The notes: generated by a model from the sequence alone, not told the origin. A stretch of DNA of 64,000 nt from an uncultured Prevotella sp. (GCA_946415245.1 CAMKRS010000003.1:1-64000), one strand, 5' to 3'. Numbered from the stretch's first letter, positions 51,602-60,139 are shown. Made by a program: numbers and translations.

Positions 51602-51632
51602 AAAAAGCTTCCCCCACCGGGAAGCTTTTTTG
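51602..51632 (+). terminator. Rho-independent terminator
   Basis: AAAAAGCTTCCC (51602-51613) pairs perfectly with GGGAAGCTTTTT (51619-51630) around a 5-nt loop. It closes the serpin/lipoprotein group. Confidence 0.92.
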
Positions 51633-51641
51633 TGTCATTAT

Positions 51642-51700
51642 GTCACATTGGGGTCAGGATAATCTGTGACAGTCACGAAGTATCCTGACCCCAACGTGAC
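51642..51700. repeat. 20-bp inverted repeat with nested palindrome
   Basis: 51642-51661 and 51681-51700 are complementary at 19 of 20 positions (GGGGTCAGGATA core). Inside lies GTGAC-A-GTCAC. It may be an extruding hairpin or REP-like unit. The rest of 51701-51907 shows a short GCAG/CTGC-T6 hairpin at 51711-51731 but no gene. Confidence 0.8.
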
Positions 51701-51907
51701 ACTATACCGGCAGCGGGGCTCTGCTTTTTTGCAGACTTTTTCTTCAGCAAAAGCCATTTTTTTGCCCGCTTTCCATACCTATACCGAAAATTTTCCATAG
51801 GGTCAAGTAGGTGGTTTTTTATAACACGCTGATTTGTAGCAGTTTCTGATTTTTTCTCGTTTAAAAATTTTCCATAGGCAAGAGATACAACTTTCGAAAT
51901 AATGTCG

Positions 51908-51915
51908 TAACTTTG
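51908..51915 (+). promoter_or_regulatory. -7 box TAACTTTG for the BspA-like gene
   Basis: TAACTTTG, 55 bp before the ATG at 51971. Confidence 0.6.
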
Positions 51916-51970
51916 CAACTGAGAAGTAATCAATAACTCAATATCAAATAATAACAGATACAATAGCAAC

Positions 51971-54900
51971 ATGAAGAAACTATTATTCTCATTCATTTTG
52001 ATGCTCACGCCAATGCTGGCAAGTGCCAATGACGGCGATACGTTTAGTGAAGAGACAGTAGAAGGTGTTCTTTTAAATTATACCATTATCAGTGAGTCAG
52101 AGAAAACCTGCATGGTCGGATACAAACAATACCCGGAAGTTCCTACCGCTCGAGACCGTAGAGGGCCTGAAAAAGATATGTCTAAAGCGTCAGGAGACAT
52201 CACGATACCTGAAGAGGCAAAAGGGTACAGAGTTGTCCGGATAGAAACTTCTGCTTTCGAACAGGCTGCCATCACCAGCGTTTTCATTCCGAATAGTGTC
52301 AAGACCATTGGCTCTTATGCCTTTCAGAGGTGCGTTGACTTGAAATCCGTCAGGTTATCTGAGCAATTGACAAGAATAGAAGGATTTTTATTCTATGGTT
52401 GTAAAAGCCTTACCAGCATCGACATACCCGAAGGAGTGACCTCTATTGGCGACTATGCATTTGCAGGTTGTGAACAACTGAAGGAAATCAACATTCCATC
52501 AGGTGTGGAGCAATTTGGTAAGTGTGTGTTTTGGAATACTGGTTTCACATCTTTGCCTAAACTGCCTGAAAGTCTCACAGTCATTCCTAAAAGCATGTTT
52601 TACGAATGTACTCAGTTAACATCCATCGAGATTCCGAAGAATATCACAATGATTGATGAATGCGCATTTGGCAGATGTCCCATCTCGGAAATAGAAATCC
52701 CAGCCAGTGTGACCCATATCGGTGTGGCTGCGTTTGCCAATTGTAAAAACATTACCGATTTGACCATTCCCGACAATGTGACGGAAATCGGTTTTAACGC
52801 TTTCAATGGCTGCTCCAATCTGAAGACAGTTAAATTGTCCGCCAATATCACCATTCTCAATCAAGGCATTTTCACAGAATGTTCCAGTTTGGAATCTATC
52901 ATCATTCCCAATGGAGTGAAGAGCATTGGCAAATTCGCTTTTATGTATTGTTCTTCACTTAGTTCCATCAATCTTCCTGAAACGCTGGAAGAAATAGGTG
53001 AACAAGCGTTCTTTGGCTGCTCATCGCTTAAGCAACTTTTTATACCCAAAAACTTTGTAAGATTTAAAAAGGATGAGAATAATACTTATTGGTCGTTTAT
53101 TTATGGTTGCACCAGTCTGACATCTGTTGTTGTTGACGAAGACAACCCTGTGTTTGATTCCAGAGACAATTGCAACGCTATTATTGAGACAGCCAGCAAT
53201 ACATTGGTTGCTGGTTGTATCACCACCAAGATTCCAGAAGGCATAACTGCCATTGGATCCTGGGCATTTGGTGGCTTTAAGGATCTTACTTCCATCACTT
53301 TACCCAATAGTCTGAATCGCATTGAACAGTCGGCATTCAATGGGTCCGGACTTCGAGAGATAACAATTCCAGGAAATGTAACCTACATTGGGGCTTATAC
53401 ATTCTCAAGTTGCAATAGCCTAAAAGAGTTTTATTGCTGTGCAGAGAAAGTACCAGAAGCAGAAAGCTCAGCCTTTGGTAACACCAATCTCAAAGAAGTC
53501 ACGCTTCATGTGCCAGCTGCATCTGTCAGCGCATACCAAGCCACAGAGCCTTGGAGTAATTTTAAAGAAATCATAAAACTACCGAACAATCCCGACACCC
53601 AAGAGTACTTCCCCGAAGGAACCAAATGGACGGAGATAAGGTTGGACACGCTGAAGTACGACAGCTGGTATTCGAAGGTTGGCGATGAGTGGGTACCGAA
53701 CTTTGAGACAATAGAGTACTATGTGAAGGGAGAATATGTGAAAAAGGAATGGGATGATTTCAATACATTTAAAAAAGTATATACCAACGGCTCTGAATGG
53801 AAAGACTCTCTCACGCTTATGATACAAGAAGCGCATGATAGCGTTTGGGTTTCAGTGTTAGTTCACGACTATGATGGAAAATCTTATGTGCTATGGCCAG
53901 GAGAGGCATACCAGTTTGATTGGAGCATAGGAAAAGGACTTTATTATGAGAATATTCTTATGCAAAATACGACAAGCATTTCGCCTCATCAGCACAACTA
54001 TGGCATAGTGGATGAAATAAAGGAAGGAGACTTCGGGGGTGTGAAACCACTGAAGTACGTGGATTTGAATGGCAACCGTATTATTCAAGGAATAGGCATA
54101 ACTGAATGGAATGACGGAGAATGTCTGTTTGGGCCACCAGACCCTTATTCTGCTTTAGCACAATATGAAAGTTATCATTGGGAGTCATATCCTGAGCGTC
54201 ACTACCGCTCCATGCTTGTTCATTTTGAGCGTAACGGAGAGGTGCTTTATGACGTCTGGCCAGAAAAAGGTGTAACCTACCGTCCGTTTGTCGAAGATGG
54301 TAAGGTGTGGAAATGTGGAAGCACTGCTGGTATTTCGGATGGTATTGTGAAAATGGTTGAATACTATTACTTCGATGGCGATACGATTATCGACGGAAAG
54401 ACCTGCAAGCAGATGATGTGTCAACGATATGTCAGTCCAAATCATCCGGATTATGCTGCTATGTCACAAACATCCTCCTTAAGATATATTGGAGCATGGT
54501 GCGAAAAGGATAAGAAAGTGTACATTTATAACGCGATAAACCAACTTAAGATGACGTATGACTTTTCCCTCGAAGCCAATGATACCCTGTTTATTGATAA
54601 TCAGCCCTACGTGATAGGGCCAAAGCAGACCGGAGGATTAGAAGGCTTTAAGGGCGTTTATAGAGACATTCTGTGGTGTTTTGGTGGAGATCCATATTAC
54701 AATTACAATACCACTTGGTTGGAGGGTGTTGGAGGTATTGACGGTCCGACCGTAAATGTCTATTATGGGGAAGAAGGTCATGGACTGTTCCTGATGTCAT
54801 GTACCGTTGGAGATGAAGTTATCTACCTCAACGACAGATATGAGGATGGGGCTACACCTGAAAGCATGGGAGCCCGAAAGAACCGCTTCGACTTCACTCA

Positions 54901-55315
54901 TACGATCAAGACAAAGCCCAAAGCACGGAAGAGAAGTGAGGAGGAACCGTTATTATATGGCGAATACAACGACCTGAAGTTGGGCATTAATTTGAACCCG
55001 CTCGACGATGCTTATCAGGTGCGCATAACTGACGAATCCGGCAAGGTCGTCTACGAGAAAACCGTCAACGCTGGCAACATCGTTGGCCTCGACATCGACA
55101 TCTCTACCTACGAAAAAGGCCGTTATACCGTCACCGTAGAGAATAGCGATGAGTTGTTCACAGGCGAATTCAATGCCCAGGCCACAGGAATTGAAGCTAT
55201 AATAAATAATAAGGTGGAAACCATACCATTTATCTACAACCTTCAGGGTCAGCGTCTCAGTTCCTTGCAGAAGGGATTGAATATCGTAAATGGACAGAAG
55301 ATTCTTGTAAAATGA
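51971..55315 (+). CDS. BspA-type leucine-rich repeat surface protein
   Basis: A 1114-residue exported protein (signal to about MLASAND). Residues 75-540 are LRR_5/BspA repeats of about 23 residues (consensus SIGDYAFAGCEQLKEINIPSGV). Residues 560-1000 are a large unknown beta-rich region. The C-terminus IPFIYNLQGQRLSSLQKGLNIVNGQKILVK resembles type IX secretion sorting tails of Prevotella. It probably acts in adhesion at the surface. BspA repeats bind host matrix proteins in related oral species; that role here is inferred. Confidence 0.9.
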   Translation: MKKLLFSFILMLTPMLASANDGDTFSEETVEGVLLNYTIISESEKTCMVGYKQYPEVPTARDRRGPEKDMSKASGDITIPEEAKGYRVVRIETSAFEQAAITSVFIPNSVKTIGSYAFQRCVDLKSVRLSEQLTRIEGFLFYGCKSLTSIDIPEGVTSIGDYAFAGCEQLKEINIPSGVEQFGKCVFWNTGFTSLPKLPESLTVIPKSMFYECTQLTSIEIPKNITMIDECAFGRCPISEIEIPASVTHIGVAAFANCKNITDLTIPDNVTEIGFNAFNGCSNLKTVKLSANITILNQGIFTECSSLESIIIPNGVKSIGKFAFMYCSSLSSINLPETLEEIGEQAFFGCSSLKQLFIPKNFVRFKKDENNTYWSFIYGCTSLTSVVVDEDNPVFDSRDNCNAIIETASNTLVAGCITTKIPEGITAIGSWAFGGFKDLTSITLPNSLNRIEQSAFNGSGLREITIPGNVTYIGAYTFSSCNSLKEFYCCAEKVPEAESSAFGNTNLKEVTLHVPAASVSAYQATEPWSNFKEIIKLPNNPDTQEYFPEGTKWTEIRLDTLKYDSWYSKVGDEWVPNFETIEYYVKGEYVKKEWDDFNTFKKVYTNGSEWKDSLTLMIQEAHDSVWVSVLVHDYDGKSYVLWPGEAYQFDWSIGKGLYYENILMQNTTSISPHQHNYGIVDEIKEGDFGGVKPLKYVDLNGNRIIQGIGITEWNDGECLFGPPDPYSALAQYESYHWESYPERHYRSMLVHFERNGEVLYDVWPEKGVTYRPFVEDGKVWKCGSTAGISDGIVKMVEYYYFDGDTIIDGKTCKQMMCQRYVSPNHPDYAAMSQTSSLRYIGAWCEKDKKVYIYNAINQLKMTYDFSLEANDTLFIDNQPYVIGPKQTGGLEGFKGVYRDILWCFGGDPYYNYNTTWLEGVGGIDGPTVNVYYGEEGHGLFLMSCTVGDEVIYLNDRYEDGATPESMGARKNRFDFTHTIKTKPKARKRSEEEPLLYGEYNDLKLGINLNPLDDAYQVRITDESGKVVYEKTVNAGNIVGLDIDISTYEKGRYTVTVENSDELFTGEFNAQATGIEAIINNKVETIPFIYNLQGQRLSSLQKGLNIVNGQKILVK

Positions 55316-55328
55316 AGAATAAAAGTCG

Positions 55329-55400
55329 TATCTTTGCACAAAATTTGTTAAAAACAGCACCCTCTCGTGCAAGATTTGCGATGCTCGGGTGTTATAGGGT
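55329..55400 (+). promoter_or_regulatory. Promoter-leader cassette A (orphan copy)
   Basis: TATCTTTG (55329-55336), then a conserved run with GTTAAAAACAGCACCC, AAGATTT (55371-55377), a 14-nt spacer and TTATAGGGT (55392-55400). No gene follows directly. Transcription would run into the hairpin at 55398-55454. Confidence 0.65.
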
Positions 55401-55454
55401 AGTCGTAGGGACAGGCGTATGAGCCATACCCAATTACCAGTCCCCACGACTACC
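55398..55454. repeat. 15-bp inverted repeat between leader cassettes A and B
   Basis: GGTAGTCGTAGGGAC (55398-55412) pairs with GTCCCCACGACTACC (55440-55454), 14 of 15. A nested GTATG/CATAC hairpin lies in the 27-nt loop. It could end a short RNA from cassette A. Confidence 0.75.
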
Positions 55455-55460
55455 ATGTTG

Positions 55461-55532
55461 TATCTTTGCACAAAGTTTGTTAAAAACAGCACCCTTGCGT
55501 GCAAGATTTCCGATGTTTGGGTGTTATATAAG
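55461..55532 (+). promoter_or_regulatory. Promoter-leader cassette B
   Basis: TATCTTTG (55461-55468), GTTAAAAACAGCACCC, AAGATTT (55503-55509), a 14-nt spacer and TTATATAAG (55524-55532). It precedes the lipoprotein at 55559 by 26 bp. Confidence 0.7.
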
Positions 55533-55558
55533 AAAAGAATGGTATCAAAATAAGGTAT

Positions 55559-55960
55559 ATGAAAAAAGTATTTATGTTTATCAGTATTGCTGCAATGACC
55601 ACATTGTTTAGTTCATGTGCAACACTCTTCGCAGGTGGCGATCCTTCGATCACCATTGATGGTACAACCAAGGAACCAGTAACCATTGTCACAGAAAAGC
55701 AGACCTATCCAAATGTACAATTACCTTGTGTAGTTCAAGTAAAACGTCATCACCTTGATGGTCAGCGCATTCAGGTTCAGTCTGAGAACTACATTTATCG
55801 CGATATTGTCCTTGAGAAATCTATGAATGAGTGGACATTGGCTAACATCTTGATAGGTGGCATCATTGGCTGGGGTATTGATCTGGGAACAAATTGTGTA
55901 AGCAAGCCATCTCAGAAGCATTACTACATTCAGGAAGAAGGCCCCAAGAATAAAGAATAG
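55559..55960 (+). CDS. Small hypothetical lipoprotein
   Basis: A 133-residue lipoprotein (TLFSSCATL). The first half, GGDPSITIDGTTKEPVTIVTEKQTY, looks like a small PEGA-like beta domain; a hydrophobic stretch WTLANILIGGIIGWGIDLG follows. The function is unknown. It lies behind cassette B and 6 bp before the next gene. A broken copy of its 5' end lies at 44120-44183. Confidence 0.65.
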   Translation: MKKVFMFISIAAMTTLFSSCATLFAGGDPSITIDGTTKEPVTIVTEKQTYPNVQLPCVVQVKRHHLDGQRIQVQSENYIYRDIVLEKSMNEWTLANILIGGIIGWGIDLGTNCVSKPSQKHYYIQEEGPKNKE

Positions 55961-55966
55961 GCTTGT

Positions 55967-56659
55967 ATGATAAAAAGTCTCACATTGCTGCTGACAATCT
56001 TTTTCTCTACAGGATTGTCGGCACAAGAGATTAATAAGAAATTTCATCACCACGAGTTCAGTGGAAGTGTATCTGTAGGCGCCAATCCTGCAGACAAGAC
56101 TGTTCGTGATATCAGATCACAGTATTGCGACAGATACCATCTGACGAATCAAGGAGAGTGCTTTGATATACTGGGTGAAGGCTTTGCGATGCTAAACTTT
56201 GAATATCATTATCGGTTTAATCAGACCTATGCCTTGGGCTTTATATTCGGTTGGGGAACTTCGAGTGAATCTTATGTTGGTGATGATAATGAATTGGGTA
56301 ACAATCTGATTCAGTGGGGTTATGGTGACGAGAAGAGTCGAATCTTCTATGTTGCTCCTTCTTTCCGTTGTTCATGGTGTCACTTGAATAAAATAAGTCT
56401 ATATTCACGGATAGCATTGGGAGCTATGAGACAACATATGATTTTCAATTACAGTGAAGTTATCCTTGATTTGGGAAAGCCCACTCAATGGGAAGATAAC
56501 TATTTACCAGAATTATCTTATGATAAAGTGAAATGGAAGCCCACATATCATGTTACATTCGTTGGCTTTGATTTTGGCACAGAACCTGTCAATTTGTATA
56601 TGGAACTCGGATATGGTTGTCAGGATGTCTTTGCTGTAGGAATCAGATATGCATTGTAA
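55967..56659 (+). CDS. Hypothetical outer-membrane barrel-like protein
   Basis: A 230-residue exported protein (signal to about LSAQE). Alternating aromatic strands (FEYHYRFNQTYALGFIFGWG, VTFVGFDFGTEPVNLYMELGYG) and a final VGIRYAL suggest an 8-10-strand barrel. It is co-transcribed with the lipoprotein 6 bp upstream. The function is unknown. Confidence 0.6.
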   Translation: MIKSLTLLLTIFFSTGLSAQEINKKFHHHEFSGSVSVGANPADKTVRDIRSQYCDRYHLTNQGECFDILGEGFAMLNFEYHYRFNQTYALGFIFGWGTSSESYVGDDNELGNNLIQWGYGDEKSRIFYVAPSFRCSWCHLNKISLYSRIALGAMRQHMIFNYSEVILDLGKPTQWEDNYLPELSYDKVKWKPTYHVTFVGFDFGTEPVNLYMELGYGCQDVFAVGIRYAL

Positions 56660-56728
56660 AATTACTCAGTAGGGTCGGTTCCCATTGTGTAAAAACACTG
56701 TTTTGTTAATTATATCATGATCTGTAAG

Positions 56729-56771
56729 GCCCGAAGGGATGCAAATGTTTCTGCACCCTTTGGGCTGTTTG
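56729..56771 (+). terminator. Probable terminator hairpin
   Basis: GCCCGAAGGG (56729-56738) pairs with CCCTTTGGGC (56756-56765), extended by an inner TGCA/TGCA, and is followed by TGTTTGG. It is a strong stem with a weak U-tract, 70 bp after the barrel gene. Confidence 0.55.
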
Positions 56772-56882
56772 GATTTTCAGAAATATAAGAATGTGGCAAA
56801 TAAATGTAAGGGGAAAGAATTAAAACTAATGATCTTTTTAGAAAAATCGATTCGATTTTTTGCGAATTTCGATTCTTTTTAT

Positions 56883-56890
56883 TATCTTTG
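56883..56890 (+). promoter_or_regulatory. -7 box TATCTTTG for the toxin-antitoxin pair
   Basis: TATCTTTG, 20 bp before the toxin ATG at 56911. Confidence 0.65.
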
Positions 56891-56910
56891 CAGCCGAAAA
56901 AGTATAAAGT

Positions 56911-57228
56911 ATGATAGTTACTTTTAATGAAGTATATCTGGAGAACCTCTATAAAAAGGGGGAGACTGGCTTGAAGAAGTTCAGGTTTCAGCCCCAAGTC
57001 GTCAGAGGATATCAGAAGGCTGTCAAGTACTTGATTCAAGCTTGATGCAAAGAAGACTTGTTTCCATTTAAATCACTTCATTTCGAAGCTCTTCATGGCG
57101 ATAAGGAAGGACGGTTTTCGGTTAAGGCGAATGATCAATATCGAGTAGAGTTTACTTTGGAAGAGTCAGATGACGAACCTGTGGTGACTATCTGCAACAT
57201 TATGGAATTGTCAAATCATTATAAATAA
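56911..57228 (+). pseudogene. higB: HigB-like toxin gene interrupted by an in-frame TGA
   Basis: The frame from ATG 56911 to TAA 57226-57228 would encode 105 residues of a RelE/HigB-type mRNA interferase. It is broken only by TGA at codon 45 (57043-57045). The first part includes MIVTFNEVYLENLY; after the TGA come FPFKSLHFEALHGDKEGRFS and NDQYRVEF, both typical of HigB. There is no frameshift or other decay. This is either a fresh nonsense mutation, which would disarm the toxin, or (less likely) read-through. The HigA gene follows 8 bp later. Confidence 0.8.
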
Positions 57229-57236
57229 ATACGGTT

Positions 57237-57581
57237 ATGGCTAAAATACAAAACATCTCAGAAAACAGAATAGCAAACAATATGACTTCATCAGAATTGA
57301 TACATCCAGGAGAAATGATCAAAGATGAAATTATGGCACGAGGACTGACTCAAAAAGAGTTGGCCCAGCAGATGGGTGTGTCCTATACCGTATTCAATGA
57401 GATACTAAACGGTAAACGTCCTGTTACTACAGAATATGCCTTGTTGTTGGAAGCTGCTCTTGGAACGAGTGCTAATATCTGGCTTGGTTTACAAGCAGAC
57501 TATAATATGCAGAAAATAAAGCAGGACAAGTCGTTTATGAAGAAGCTGGAGAAGATTCGCAAAATAGCTGCAATTTTCTAA
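57237..57581 (+). CDS. higA: HigA-type XRE-family antitoxin
   Basis: A 114-residue protein with the HigA HTH: LIHPGEMIKDEIMARGLTQKELAQQMGVSYTVFNEILNGKRPVTTEYALLLEAALG. It would bind its own operator and neutralise HigB. It appears intact although the toxin is interrupted. ATG 57237 is chosen for spacing; ATG 57282 is an alternative. Confidence 0.92.
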   Translation: MAKIQNISENRIANNMTSSELIHPGEMIKDEIMARGLTQKELAQQMGVSYTVFNEILNGKRPVTTEYALLLEAALGTSANIWLGLQADYNMQKIKQDKSFMKKLEKIRKIAAIF

Positions 57582-57758
57582 TGAGAGTCTAGTGCAATAA
57601 ATATCTCGTAAGAATCCCAACGTATCATTTTTAAAATAGGGATATTAAGAGCCAATAGCTTGTGTTACAGGTGATTAGTTCGTCATTTTGTGTCGAAAAC
57701 CGAGAAAAACAGCAAAAAATGAAACGCCCCTTTTGATACAACCTATTGAAAAATGTTG

Positions 57759-57830
57759 TACCTTTGCACAAAGTTTGTTAAAAATAGCACCCTCTCGTGC
57801 AAGATTTGCGATATTTGGGTGTTATATAAG
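57759..57830 (+). promoter_or_regulatory. Promoter-leader cassette C
   Basis: TACCTTTG (57759-57766), GTTAAAAATAGCACCC, AAGATTT (57801-57807), a 14-nt spacer and TTATATAAG (57822-57830), 25 bp before the barrel gene. Just upstream, 57722-57741 matches the complement of 44190-44209 at 19 of 20 bases. The rest of 57582-57755 shows no gene. Confidence 0.7.
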
Positions 57831-57855
57831 AAAGGATTAATATAAACAAAGGAAT

Positions 57856-58470
57856 ATGAAGAAGATCGTTTTAGCAGTAACAGCAATGTTACTTAGTGTG
57901 TGTGCAAATGCTCAGAATGCCGTTAGCAATTGGAGCCTCCAACCAAAAGTTGGTATAAATCTGGCGACAATGACGAATGACGATGATGCAAAGATGCGTG
58001 TAACACTCGCACTTGGAGCAGAACTTGAGTATCACGCAACGCCCTTGCTCTCTATTTCTGCTGGGGCTATCTATTCTCAGCAGGGAGCCAAAGGAGATAC
58101 TAATGGAATTAAGGAAACCATCAAGATGGATTATATAAATGTGCCGATATTGGCCAATTTCCATGTGGCAGAAGGTCTTGCCTTCAAGGTTGGTATACAA
58201 CCCGGATTTCTGATAAACGACAAGGTTGAGGTCTCAGCAAATGGTGTTACTGCTGAGGTTGGGCTAAAAGAAGCCCTTCAGGAATCAGGAGTCAACGCAG
58301 ATATACCCTCCTTGGATTTCGCCATTCCGCTTGGCGTTTCCTATGAATTTAATCGTGTCGTACTGGATGCACGTTATAACTTCAGCCTAACGGAGGCGCT
58401 GTCTATCATGGGAGAATCAACCAAGCACAGCGTGTTCCAGATAACTCTCGGATATAAGATTGGCTTATAA
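57856..58470 (+). CDS. Porin-family outer-membrane barrel (OMP_b-brl_2 type)
   Basis: A 204-residue exported barrel (signal to about CANAQ). WSLQPKVGINLATMT opens and HSVFQITLGYKIGL closes an 8-strand barrel of the PorT-like group common in Bacteroidetes. A mid strand, MDYINVPILANFHV, is characteristic. The ligand or partner is unknown. It lies behind cassette C, so it may belong to the ECF regulon. Confidence 0.82.
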   Translation: MKKIVLAVTAMLLSVCANAQNAVSNWSLQPKVGINLATMTNDDDAKMRVTLALGAELEYHATPLLSISAGAIYSQQGAKGDTNGIKETIKMDYINVPILANFHVAEGLAFKVGIQPGFLINDKVEVSANGVTAEVGLKEALQESGVNADIPSLDFAIPLGVSYEFNRVVLDARYNFSLTEALSIMGESTKHSVFQITLGYKIGL

Positions 58471-58483
58471 TCGTTTCATGGGC

Positions 58484-58555
58484 TACCTTTGCACAAAGAA
58501 TGTTAAAAACAGCACTATTGCGTGTAAGATTTTTGATGTTTGCGGGTTATATGGG
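58484..58555 (+). promoter_or_regulatory. Promoter-leader cassette D
   Basis: TACCTTTG (58484-58491), GTTAAAAACAGCAC, AAGATTT (58526-58532), a 14-nt spacer and TTATATGGG (58547-58555), before the rSAM-associated lipoprotein. In the GCAC...GTGC hairpin the last base is T (a G-U pair), so pairing is kept. Confidence 0.65.
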
Positions 58556-58580
58556 TGAAGACCAATTAAAAATAGAGAAG

Positions 58581-59060
58581 ATGAAAGTAAGATTTAATCG
58601 TTGGTACAACGCCGTTTTGACAGCATTACTGTCGATATTAGGGTTTGGATGCTCTTCTGAAGAGCCTATGGATATGTATGGTCCACCTGTAGAGTATGGT
58701 ACGCCTCAGGCTGATTTTATTCTGAAGGGTACTGTCACAGATGAGATTGGTACACCCGTTCAAGGCCTCAAGACCTCTTTGAAGGAAGTCTATGGGCATA
58801 AAACTGGCTATTGTGTAGACTCGATACAGACAAACGAATCTGGCAATTATCAGTTGAAACTCGGAAAAGAGTCTAATTTCTTTAAAGAAAATGTAAAACT
58901 GATTGTCGAAGACATCGATGGCGAGGCCAATGGCGGTGAATTCCTCAGCGACACTCTTGATATTGACTACAGCAAGGCAGTAAAGGTTGGTGAAGGAGAC
59001 CAGAGATGGTATGAAGGCACATTCGAAGTGGTCACCGATATCAAACTGAAAAAGAAATGA
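58581..59060 (+). CDS. Lipoprotein of the rSAM/lipoprotein system
   Basis: A 159-residue lipoprotein. The ATG at 58581 gives RFNRWYNAVLTALLSILGFGC with the lipobox cysteine; in-frame upstream codons fall in the leader. The mature part has a CarboxypepD_reg-like fold (FILKGTVTDEIGTPVQGLKTSL). Lipoproteins of this type are the usual partners of the radical SAM enzyme that follows, with which it overlaps by 4 bp. It is presumably the modified substrate; the modification is unknown. Confidence 0.85.
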   Translation: MKVRFNRWYNAVLTALLSILGFGCSSEEPMDMYGPPVEYGTPQADFILKGTVTDEIGTPVQGLKTSLKEVYGHKTGYCVDSIQTNESGNYQLKLGKESNFFKENVKLIVEDIDGEANGGEFLSDTLDIDYSKAVKVGEGDQRWYEGTFEVVTDIKLKKK

Positions 59061-60136
59061 AGCCTACCCCGCTGACTCTCAAGAAGAAACTTGCCCTCGA
59101 ACTCTGGCGACAGAAGGAGAATCTTATCCGTGAGGAGCATCCCCTGAGGCAGTTGTTCTGGGAATGCACCTTGCGCTGCGACCTGAAATGTCGTCATTGT
59201 GGCAGCGACTGTAAGATGAAGGCAGAGAGCAGCGATATGCCTAAGGAAGACTTCCTGCATGTGCTCGACAGCATTGCTGCGAAGACCGATCCCCACAAGG
59301 TGTTTGTCATTATCTCAGGAGGCGAGCCCCTGATGCGACGCGACATAGAGGAATGTGGACGAGCCATCTACGAAAAGGGCTTTCCCTGGGGTATGGTAAC
59401 CAATGGGCTGCATCTTACTCCCCAACGTTGGCAGGAACTCTTAAAGGCAAGTATCCACTCGATGACTATCAGTCTCGACGGTCTGGAAGAAGACCATAAT
59501 TGGATGCGAGGCAACGATCAGAGTTTCCAGATGGTGAGTCAGGCTATCGACATGTTGGTAGCAACTGAGGGTTTTCTTTTCGACATTGTCACCTGCGTGA
59601 ATCGTCGTAACTATCCGAAACTCGATGAAATCAAGGAATTCCTGATTTCGAAAGGTGTGAAGCGCTGGCGACTTTTTACTGTTTTCCCCGTAGGTCGTGC
59701 TGCCCTCGATCCTGATATGCGACTGACCAATGAGGAATTCCGCGGGGTCTTCGATTATATTAAGAAGGTACGTGAGGAGGATCGCATCCGGGCTGATTAT
59801 GGTTGTGAGGGTTTCCTTGGCAATTACGAAGGTGAGGTTCGTAGCCGTCTTTTCGCTTGTCAGGCGGGAGTGACGGTTGGTTCTGTGATGGCGGATGGCT
59901 CTATCGCTGCCTGTGCCAGCATCCGGGCCGACTATCATCAGGGCAATATCTATGAAGACGACTTTATGGAGGTTTGGGAGAACCGCTATGCGGCCTATCG
60001 TCAACGCGAATGGATGCGTACAGGCGAGTGTGCCAACTGCAAGTATTTCCGTTACTGTCAAGGCAACGGAATGCATCTGCGCGATGCTGATGGCAAACTA
60101 TTGTTCTGCCATCTGCATCGGCTACAGGAAACTTAG
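59057..60136 (+). CDS. Radical SAM/SPASM enzyme of the rSAM/lipoprotein system
   Basis: A 359-residue enzyme. The radical SAM cluster motif CDLKCRHC follows FWECTLR. IISGGEPLMRRDIEECG and ISLDGLEEDHNWMRG are core motifs. The C-terminal SPASM region has extra cysteines (LFACQAG, IAACASIR, GECANCKYFRYC, FCHLH) for auxiliary clusters. It should modify a peptide or the partner lipoprotein before export. It ends 3 bp from the convergent anti-sigma gene. Confidence 0.92.
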   Translation: MKPTPLTLKKKLALELWRQKENLIREEHPLRQLFWECTLRCDLKCRHCGSDCKMKAESSDMPKEDFLHVLDSIAAKTDPHKVFVIISGGEPLMRRDIEECGRAIYEKGFPWGMVTNGLHLTPQRWQELLKASIHSMTISLDGLEEDHNWMRGNDQSFQMVSQAIDMLVATEGFLFDIVTCVNRRNYPKLDEIKEFLISKGVKRWRLFTVFPVGRAALDPDMRLTNEEFRGVFDYIKKVREEDRIRADYGCEGFLGNYEGEVRSRLFACQAGVTVGSVMADGSIAACASIRADYHQGNIYEDDFMEVWENRYAAYRQREWMRTGECANCKYFRYCQGNGMHLRDADGKLLFCHLHRLQET

Positions 60137-60139
60137 CTT

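Noticed and set aside
51673..52029. Reverse reading frame across the hairpin and BspA promoter region
   Set aside because: It overlaps the promoter and start of the BspA-like gene and has low-complexity Lys/Ser content.
55398..55454. Inverted repeats as an invertible promoter switch
   Set aside because: The loop is only 27 bp and holds no promoter box, and no invertase gene is nearby; a hairpin or terminator is simpler.
56911..57228. TGA as selenocysteine or tryptophan codon in the toxin
   Set aside because: No SECIS-like element or selenium genes are visible, and all other genes use TGA as stop (for example 59058-59060).
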